Source of the DNA: Antrodiella citrinella
Lineage: Eukaryota > Basidiomycota > Agaricomycetes > Polyporales > Steccherinaceae
Assembly: GCA_004802725.1 (NCBI GenBank)
Contig: SGPM01000021.1
Span: forward strand, 88,149 to 152,148
Reading direction: 5' to 3'
Length of the DNA: 64,000 bases
The translations under genes were made by a program, and so were the position numbers. The first letter of the stretch is position 1, and every line of letters starts with the position of its first letter. A model generated the notes under the pieces. It had not been told where the DNA came from and did no database searches. It saw nothing but the letters and a program-made list of their open reading frames with translations. This document shows, in pieces, positions 54,107-64,000 of this stretch.

Positions 54107-54671
54107 GCTGACAAGTGTCACCGAACTCCAGAGTTTTTTGGATGTACTTTGTAGTGTGGACTTGACGGACTTCATGGACCACTTCTGCTGGTATTGTGAG
54201 GATTAACGTTACCTCTGTATCGACGTTAGATCGTAGTAGCATTGTATCGATCTCTACTATCGTACATTTTGACTCACACTTTACTACGTCCGATCTCAGT
54301 GATTGATGTCAGCTCAAGGATCACGATCGGGTACAGGAGCTCTGTGCCCATGGCAAGTTCGTTCGTGTGCAAGCTATCGGCTGCGAAAGGCGTCGGGAGG
54401 TCGCCCCAGTGATCACGGTCATGTCCATCGTGACCGGCGAGATGAGAGATTACGGTGCGCAATTGAATGTGACTCGGAGTACTTAGCGAGACGCACTGGA
54501 AGCGAACCTCGACAAACTTCATGAACGATGTCTTACTCGCGGCGTCGGAGAGATCTGTGAACCTATACTGGCCGGATGTACGTGACCACCCGGCATGACA
54601 GTTCTACAGTCCTTTTCTAAAAATAGATACACTGTTCAGATGGACCTACACTCTCAGGCTGTACGAACCTG
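54107..54671. other. Intergenic region
   Basis: These 565 bp lie between the secreted-protein gene and the hydrolase gene. No gene is seen. Confidence 0.4.
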
Positions 54672-54679
54672 TATAAAAG
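54672..54679 (+). promoter_or_regulatory. TATA box of the dienelactone hydrolase-like gene
   Basis: TATAAAAG lies 69 bp before the start codon at 54748. Confidence 0.6.
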
Positions 54680-54747
54680 GGCAAACTAGTACCATCCGAG
54701 TCGAAGCACCCAATCACCCACAAGCATCCAACCTCACCGCATAATCA

Positions 54748-55861
54748 ATGGCAACAGCAGACGATTGCAAGGATTGCATTTCCGGTACGTAGCACGATGC
54801 GAATCAGGCTTCAAGGTCTTCAAAATCCCTTCTCGTACTTACTAGACCCGATCCAGGCGTTCGTCATGAAGGCGAACCACAGGGTGAGCCGTTGCAGCCC
54901 TTCTTTCATTTCCGGAGATCCGTCGTCTGAGATTGAGTACTATATGTTGTCGTGACGAGCAGGTAAGATCGAGAAGATCGGCGGGTATGATTGCTACATC
55001 GCCACCCCGCCCGAGGAATACGCTCATGAAAAAGTGGTCCTGTTCTTGACGGATGTCTTCGGATTGAAGTTGAATAACAACTTGGTACGTTCAAGTTCAA
55101 GCCGGACATACCGACCATCGTCACCATCTGATTCGTTTTCAATTCCGTCGACAACAGCTTCTGGCCGATGACTTTGCTCTGAACGGATTCAAGGTGGTCA
55201 TGCCGGACATCATGCGTGGCGAACCCGTCAGCGACGCGGAGCTAAACAGCCCGACGTTCAAAATGGACGAATGGCGCGCCAAGCACGGAGAAGAGTCCTG
55301 GATCCCCGTCGTAGATGGCGTGGTGCAAGCGTTGAAAGCGTCTGGCGTGACGAGGATCGGGACCACTGGGTACTGCTTCGGTGCACCTCCGGCTTTCCGA
55401 CTTGCCTTTGCGCATGAGAGCCACGTCACGGTGCTCGCACATCCGTCCAGGTTGGACGTCCCAGGCGACCTGCAGGTAAGCTGCTAATATCTTGCTGTGG
55501 CAAAAATAGAAACCATAGGTTATTTAATATTATGAGCTCGCAGAAATACAAAGAGGTGTCGAAAGCTCCTCTGCTGATCAATAGCTGCGAGACGGACAGA
55601 GCATTCCCTAAGGAGAGTCAAGCCGTAGCGGATGAAGTTCTTGGCAATGGCCAGTTCACTCCCGGATACGTGCGAACTTACTGGGATGGCTGCACTCACG
55701 GGTTCGCAGTCAGAGGCGACATGGTAAGCATGCGCAACTTTCATATCACGTCGGAGATATGGATCGATGCTGACGGGATGATGCAGAGCAACCCTAAAGT
55801 GAAAGCTGGCAAAGAGGGAGCCTTTGAGGCGTCGGTGAAGTTCTACAAGAAGTATCTGTAA
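54748..55861 (+). CDS. Dienelactone hydrolase family protein
   Basis: The ATG at 54748 gives MATADDCKDCIS, joined over short introns to GVRHEGEPQ and GKIEKIGGYDCYIATPPEEY. The alpha/beta-hydrolase fold shows KVVLFLTDVFGLKLNNN, FALNGFKVVMPDIMRGEPV, the nucleophile elbow as TRIGTTGYCFGAPPAFRLAF (Cys as nucleophile, usual for this family), the acid region PLLINSCETDRAFP and the His in WDGCTHGFAVRGDM. It ends FYKKYL with the stop at 55859-55861. Members hydrolyse dienelactones in aromatic breakdown, but most fungal paralogues have unknown substrates. About 250 residues, no signal peptide, so cytosolic. Confidence 0.85.
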
Positions 55862-56090
55862 GGGCGTGTTGGAAGGATACTAGTAAGGCATAAGGCAGCT
55901 ATTGAACAGGGATGTACAATACCGATAGACAACTGAAACCCTTTGAGCGAACGTATGACTATATAAAGAAATCCAAGCGTTGCGGAAAAGTACACGTTGT
56001 GGAGCCACGCAAAGAGTATTGATACAACCTGCCGTCAGTAGAGATATCATCGCTACAAATCTAAACAATACACAGATCCCCATATGTAGT

Positions 56091-57773
56091 TCATATCTCT
56101 TCTATTCGGCTATCCTCGTCTTCGTCTTCGTCTTCTTGAGGCTTCGCTACTGATAGAGCAGCCGCAATGGTGGTGGGATCATCATTCTTGCTGTCGTGTC
56201 CTTCGTCCCGTTGCAAAAAGTTGACGAGGCGTACTACATGCTCGGTCACCTGACCAGAACATACAAGAGTTAGCACATGCGGATAGAAATCGTAGATGTG
56301 TACCTACACTTTCCTCCTGCTCGGTCTCGTGCAACGCTCGAACTATCTGATATACGCCATGCGCGCGAAGGTATTCTCGGCCCCAGAATGTCGTACAGAG
56401 CAGCAAGAGTGTTTCCACGTGGTTTAAGCGTAGGTATTGGTCGGCCTCTCGTGTTTTTGTCGATGGAAGGAATTGGAGTGCTGCAGGAAGTAAATCTTGA
56501 TCCTATGTACACCATATCCAGGTCAATTGCTGCTCTGTAAAAGAACAGAGAAAGTTCATACCTCCAAGTCGAACTCTTCTGGACCGGCTAATGGGAGGAG
56601 GATAAAGGGCAGGATGTCCATTCCAGGCGCTCCCGCTGTTGACGGCGGGGCTGCAACCTTTACCGTTTCAGGCGACAACAGTGCTTTATGTGCATGTACT
56701 TGGAATGCGCAATTCCTACTCTGGTGTCAGTCACATCAGTAAAGGAGATTGTTCGTTGTGACCTACTTAATCGCGGACGTGACGCCACCTCTCCGAATCA
56801 AATCAGGATGTTCTGTGAACACCAGGATTTTGGTGAGGGGATACTCCAAAGGTTCCTCAGCGAGTAGCGGGTTCGCTGGTCGAGGTGTCACAAAGAACAA
56901 CCGCCCTGCTGGTGTCTGTCGTGTCATCCATACACAACACGAACAGCCAATTATGCATTTTGGAACTTACGGCAGTGATGTTCGCAAAGACACTCGAGAG
57001 GAAGTGGAGGTTAGCTTCACGCGTTCGTTGATCTTCGTCTGCACCGTCCGGAAGCGCAGACTTGCTAAAAGCTTCAATGAGAAGAGGGAGAGCCAGGATG
57101 GACTTGGGGTCGCCGGTGGGAAGCGGGTACGGGGGTATACATGTTCCTGAACGAGAGTCGACGGCGTAGTATGTAGTCGCAGACTTTTCGTCCGGATGTA
57201 CGGATACAGTAAGTGTCAAAAGTGCAGCACATACGGATGCTGATGTTGTCATGTTGGAGATGAGCATGGAGGCCAGATCGGCGAGTTTAGATTGCGGATT
57301 CTGCGGGTCAGAGAGGTTGGTATATATTTGGACCCGATGAGGGCGGCGCTCACTAGGATGTAGGAGACGAGGAAATTAAGAAAGGTTGGCTCCGACAGGG
57401 ACGATATGAGCCTGGCATCGTCCGAGAGGTTTACCAGTGCTTTGAACGCGTCGTGCGCAACAGCCTGAAATGTAGGTCAGTCAATGTTTCGTCGACGTTG
57501 CAAGCAAGCATACCAGTGAATCTCGACATAGGAGCTTTAGGGACCGTACTACATCGTTGTCTGTAGCAGCCTGCAGCCCTCCGGAGCGTAGACCGTCAAA
57601 GAAAATATGGCGGTGTGGGGACTCCTTCGGTGTACATCCCAGGAGGTTTTCGAGAGCGATCTGACGGACAGCTGGGCTTTTGTCGCGTAAGAACGGGATC
57701 AACTATGCTCAAGATGAGATTTAGCAACGACATCGACCCTCCCCGACGCACCTCTTTCACTTCTTCTGCCATG
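56091..57773 (-). CDS. HGH1: HGH1-like armadillo-repeat protein
   Basis: The ATG at 57771-57773 gives MAEEVKE, joined over an intron to LIPFLRDKSPAVRQIALENL, LGCTPKE, the N-terminal repeat typical of HGH1/FAM203. The following exons give VRSLKLLCRDSL, AVAHDAFKALVNLSDDARLI, PLLIEAFSKSALPDG, NLHFLSSVFANITA, PAGRLFFVTPRPANPLLAEE, YPLTKILVFTEHPDLIRRGG, VTSAIKNCAFQVHAHKALLS, LPFILLPLAGPEEFDLE, RLNHVETLLLLCTTFWGREY and LRAHGVYQIVRALHETEQEE. The tail is acidic (EDEDEDEDS) with the stop at 56091-56093. Yeast Hgh1 is a cytosolic chaperone adaptor that helps fold elongation factor eEF2 with TRiC. There are about seven introns; length about 400 residues. Confidence 0.88.
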
Positions 57774-58017
57774 GTCGGTCTGAGTGGATGTGGTAGTCTC
57801 GAGATGAAACTTTGCAAGGACGCCGAGAAGCCGGTTATGTAAGTTTACCGGATGTGGGCAGTCGTGGAGTTTTGTCAGCGAGTGCGGGGAATTTTTCACC
57901 TTCATCGCCTTTGTGGTGGACCATCACCATCTCTTTTCCAGCTCAAATCGCATAGACGACTCTTTTGTCGACAACTTCGCCAACACTTTTCACGTATTCC
58001 ATTTCATCCAGCTTAAT
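57774..58017. promoter_or_regulatory. Divergent promoter region of HGH1 and DED1
   Basis: The two start codons stand 244 bp apart on opposite strands. CT-rich runs precede the DED1 start. Both are translation-related genes, so co-regulation from this region is a reasonable inference; no specific site was recognised. Confidence 0.45.
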
Positions 58018-60213
<2,196 letters not shown>

Positions 60214-61071
60214 AGCCTCCATGTTATGGCCGTATGCACCTCGCATGCCTGAGACCTGTCTCGTCTGCAACGCCTTTCCTATGTCCTATATGTCCTTCCC
60301 CTACCTCTTTGTCGCTCTCGCCCATGTTACTACGCACGACTAGACTCCATCTATTCGGCCAAGAAAACCCCACATAACCCTGTTGGACTCAGCTTCCTAC
60401 TCCGTATCATCCCTGTCAGCTCTCCAATCTCGGACTACGCGCATGGTCTTCTTTGTCTCGTTTGCATCGCACTGCTCATCACGGTTATTGTACTGGCCCT
60501 ATCTTATCATCGTCTCTGTTTCTTTACGTGTGGAATTCTCCCCTACCATCGTATTGCGCCCTAATCATCCCTTCCACGGCCAGCATTTTTTCATAGACGT
60601 ACATTCGGGGCCTTTTTTCACCCAAGCATGAGCAGACTTACAGTGTCTATCTTCGTTTCGCGATACCCTGATTTCATTATTGCGACGCGCAGTCGGACAT
60701 TCACTATATCCTAGCCACACGAGACAATCTGTTAGAGCATCGCACATCTTGTAACGTAGTCCACTATTTACTTTTTATTATTGAAGGCGTTGTAAGAACA
60801 AGACGAATGCGAGAGCTGGAATTTGAGAATGGCCGTTGTGCTTCGGCTGTAACCGCTTACCGGCTGACGGTGTCCTCCACTCGGACCAACTTGTCTTTGA
60901 CTTTTCTCCAGCATCTCAGTCTGGCCGCCACCGTCGTGGCACTCCCATCTCTTGGATAAATCCCAAATACTAACACCAGCTCTTTTTCGTCCACGTCAGC
61001 CAGCGTTTTCTGTCTGCTTGCGTTGTACACGTTACCCACATCTGTCTTTCCTAGGATCGTCGCAAGAAGCC
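60214..61071. other. Intergenic region
   Basis: The 3' untranslated part of DED1 and the promoter of the next gene lie in these 858 bp. No gene is supported. Confidence 0.4.
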
Positions 61072-62852
61072 ATGTACCGTGCGCCTTCCCCCATCTTCGA
61101 CGTGCCCGAATTTCCGACTCTTAGGAGAGTCAAGCCTCTTCCAAAACGCCGCCGCACCCTCGAGACACCCCCCAGCGACGACGCAGACAACCCGCCGTCA
61201 GCCGTGCTGGGCCCCGATGCCACAGCGGAAGAGCTGATCGCACACGCGGACACTTTGTCAGCACAGATGGCGATGCAGTCCTACTATATGCCCATCCTCG
61301 GTGGCGTCCGAGACCTCTTCAAGGACGATCAGGACAACGATGGACTGGCACCGGTCGATTTGGGTGGTATGGGGTACGGAGGTGGTGGACATGACGAGGA
61401 CAGTGGTGATGGGGACTACATCGATCATCTTCAGCAGCCGGGCAACACCAAGAAAAGAAAGGTGCCCGCTAATATGTCCAATGCTGCCCATGGGCACGAC
61501 GCGAGCTCGACGTCGGGTGGCGAGGACGAGCCTACGGACAGAGCTATCCCCACCGGGCGCACCGATTCTGAATACGACTCGATCGGCACTCAGGCGCTAA
61601 ATGCGTCGTCGGGAGGAACGAGTCAGAGGAGGGGAAAGCTCTCGCGGGCGACGGCGGCGGGTCTGCAGCATAAAGAGATGCTGAAGAGCAGGAAGCGGCA
61701 GCTTGCAGTGGTCTTGGGGGCGCTATCTCATGGAGACACTTTGGCCTTGGATCACGCATTGTCCACTACCTATCCCTTCACCCAAGGCGTAGGAGATGGC
61801 ACACACCCGGACTCTGTACGTATCCGATTATCGCGTCGGACAGCTCCACGTCTTGCACGAGCATACAAGGCTTTCCATCACACCCTCGACCCGCCAGAAG
61901 ACGAAACTTTGTTACCTGAGTCTGACTTCTCGTTCGTGTACCATAGCGCCAGTAAGTGGACTCCTAGCCTCGTGTGTTCTATACCTTTTTCATCACCCAA
62001 CATGCTTGTCTAGCGTCCGACCGGCTCATTGCGACCAAGGAGGAAGTAGCTGCGCTGCATGCTCGCTTCGAAGCAGAATTTGCCAGGCAGACCGCAAGGG
62101 CTGCCGAAGCTGCTAAGCAGGCTGCTGCGGTACTCAACAGTCTCCCTGGAAGCAAGAGAGCGGACGGCGCGAAGCAGCGGCGCTCCTCTACTGGCAAGGT
62201 GGCAGAGCCGAAGCCGTCTTTGGTTGATCAGACGCTACTCGGAACTCCTCCCCGCACTGGGAAGAAGAAGAAACGCTCTGCGCTCGCCAATGCCTCCAAT
62301 CCCCATCATCTTCGCAACTACGTTCCTTCTCGACTCCCTCACAATGGGCAGCTGAGCAACGCGCAGGCCCTCGCAAACGCGCAGAACCTCATTAGTCCCC
62401 TTCCCCTCCGTTTCTTAACGGCGGACGTGCCGCCCCGTCGACGGTCCAAGTCGACTGCGCCACCGGTATCGAGCCTCTCTAACCCCGCCGAGGAATGGAT
62501 TTGTCCGTTCTGCGAGTACGATCTGTTCTTTGGAGACGACAGTGCGCTGCAGAGGGCGACGAGGAGTAGGAAGAAGATATTGAGACGTCGTAGACGGGCT
62601 CGTGAGAGGGCGGCAGCCGCTGCCAGTGGCACGGCGTCCGCAACCACGAAGAATGGGTCGAACAATCCCGCTCCGGTTGATGCAGCTGATGCTCAACCCG
62701 GGTATGAGGCCTCGCCCGATGCGCCCGTGCCTGCAGCTGGAAAGCAGACGCGGCCGAAAGACGAGCGAGACCGAGGGGGGCACGACCAGGCTGGGACTGG
62801 GACCGGAATACATTCTGCTACCTCTGGTACCCCACAGAGTACCTATGGATAG
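61072..62852 (+). CDS. Uncharacterised charged protein with a C-terminal CxxC-Arg motif
   Basis: The exons are 61072-61951 and 62014-62852, giving 572 codons in phase. I use the ATG at 61072 because the open frame upstream starts with TTG. The N-terminus is MYRAPSPIFDVPEFPTLRRV then a basic KPLPKRRR patch. A helical segment EELIAHADTLSAQMAMQSYY follows, ending in MPILGGVRDLFKD. The middle has acidic and Gly-rich parts and a basic helix (LQHKEMLKSRKRQLAVVLGA). After the intron there is a long Ala-rich coiled coil (LHARFEAEFARQTARAAEAA). The late part has EEWICPFCEYDLFFGDD followed by RSRKKILRRRRRARERAAAA. CPFC next to a run of basic residues suggests a small metal-binding nucleic-acid contact, but I know no family. 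Nuclear location is inferred from the basic patches. Confidence 0.7.
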
Positions 62853-63745
62853 TGTCGCTGTGCGCATCGATTCCACACCCACACACGCATATCGTGTCAC
62901 ATTTTCCATCTATTATATTACCCATTTGCTTCTAGATATTGCTTTCTGCACTTGCTAGCTAGCTACGCTCATTTTATTGCATTTCCGTTGAGAATGAAAG
63001 GGTTCCGAATCTGACTTTGGGTATGTCGAATCTGTGGCTGGATCTTCCTGAGCCTCTGACGGTGTCAGCGCTAAACGGTAAACCACGTGGCACGGGGAAA
63101 TCTATATGGAATAGACTCGCTCTGTTGCTCCGCTTCACTGTGATTTAGAGGCCCGGTTGTTTGGGAAGAGATATAAGACGGTCGGTAAGTGACTTTTTGT
63201 TTGTGAGTATCAGAGACATTGTCCGTGTACGACCACTGCTAAAACACACCGCTGCGTTGTTGCTGGAGAGGCGGTTACTAACGTCGATCGCAGGGTCAGA
63301 CGGACTTGGCGGCAGTGAAAAAAACAATTGCGGTGCCTCCACTATTGGTAGAAGACGACATAATCGGTAAACTGCGACTTGCGTCCTTCCACCTGCATCT
63401 TGTGTCTCATCGTCTCCTTCAGCTCGAAAGCGTGTGCTGTAGCAGGTTGACTTTCTGCCCAGGCAGTTCTTACCCATCAACAGCCAAGAAGAGTCGTAAG
63501 TCGTCCGCCCGCACGTTCAGCTATTTCCTTGTTATATACCGTCGGTCGCCTGCGGATCGGGAGATCTTTCCTGCTTGTTGCCAATTAGTGGGCAATCACA
63601 AAATACCCCGTATATTTATGCCCCATTCTTCCGCCTCGGACGATTCAGGGGCGTACAAAACTTTCGTTCATCCATCACTGCACGCAGGGCACGCTCTGGT
63701 CGTGCATCGTCCTCTCTCCGCCATGACTCCCAATTCTTGTTGCTC
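62853..63745. other. Intergenic region
   Basis: These 893 bp hold the 3' flank of the previous gene and the upstream region of the gene at the right edge. I see no gene. A 147-codon plus-strand frame (63306-63749) lacks features. Confidence 0.4.
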
Positions 63746-64000
63746 ATGAACCGGTTTCATGTCTCTCATTCTTCTGCTCTCGTCCCTCCTCCTACATCGT
63801 CCAGCCACTCACAAATGTCTGTCTCAGCCTTGAGCGGTGCCGCCCAAGTTGCAGCAGACGGCACGCTATCGGGTCGTCGCGCCAGCTCTCACTCAACTCC
63901 CACCCAGGCGCTGACGGCATCAGCAGACCCTCGTGGTGGTGCGCAATCTCTCTACGGACCAGTCGTTCACGCCTATACTTTCCCCTCCCAAATGGCGTCC
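63746..64000 (+). CDS. Unrecognised protein, 5' part (runs off the right edge)
   Basis: From the ATG at 63746 the frame is open to the end of the window: MNRFHVSHSSALVPPPTSSS then HSQMSVSALSGAAQVAADGT, LSGRRASSHSTPTQALTASA and GGAQSLYGPVVHAYTFPSQM. An internal ATG at 63815 (MSVSALSGAAQ) could be the true start. The sequence is Ser/Ala/Pro-rich and disordered, as at the N-terminus of many fungal regulatory proteins. No domain is visible yet. Confidence 0.5.
   Translation, partial: MNRFHVSHSSALVPPPTSSSHSQMSVSALSGAAQVAADGTLSGRRASSHSTPTQALTASADPRGGAQSLYGPVVHAYTFPSQMAS

Overview
The window is nuclear DNA of a filamentous basidiomycete, most likely an Agaricomycete. The genes are dense and on both strands, and nearly all are cut by 48-120 nt GT-AG introns. 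The single-copy genes read as fungal orthologues: an APSES cell-cycle factor, Pmt4, Yvc1, Erg4, a Clr2-like silencing factor and Ded1. Between them lie expanded F-box and RING/zinc-finger families, as is common in Agaricomycetes. No species can be named from the sequence alone. I saw no rRNA, tRNA, CRISPR array or intact transposon.

Layout. 0-2 kb: the 5' end of a sorting nexin (Mvp1-like) and an F-box gene that seems to have been broken by an inversion. 2.2-14.8 kb: MBP1/RES-type transcription factor, U4/U6 snRNP protein Prp4, protein O-mannosyltransferase Pmt4 and a Yvc1-type vacuolar channel. 15-19 kb: a small uncharacterised gene with a 1-nt frameshift, and ERG4. 19-23.6 kb: three F-box paralogues (one frameshifted, one intact, one with a large internal deletion). 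24-30 kb: a Kar9-like GAS2-domain cytoskeletal protein and a Clr2-like protein. 30.9-32.5 kb: another intact F-box gene. 32.9-42.8 kb: a family combining C2H2-like fingers with a C-terminal RING finger, present as one apparently intact copy and several decayed or rearranged ones, with a sterol O-acyltransferase gene in between. 43.6-44.5 kb: a Sec72-like ER translocation protein. 44.9-46.4 kb and 51.5-52.1 kb: two related, unusual loci. 46.6-50.8 kb: an F-box gene and an App1-type phosphatidate phosphatase. 53.5-55.9 kb: a small secreted Gly/Asn-rich protein and a dienelactone hydrolase-like enzyme. 56-63 kb: Hgh1, the DEAD-box helicase Ded1 and an uncharacterised nuclear-looking protein. The 5' end of a further gene runs off the right edge.

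The strongest candidate for something undescribed is the pair of loci at 44.9-46.4 kb and 51.5-52.1 kb. Read on the minus strand, each has a TATA box and ends in a conserved block with two inverted repeats. The larger locus carries, between those ends, a tandem array of short exon-like segments separated by near-identical intron-like units; three of these units are exactly 62 nt. Their product is unknown and may be non-coding. The genes otherwise look like independent monocistronic units. Adjacent pairs such as HGH1/DED1 and PRP4/PMT4 share short divergent promoter regions.
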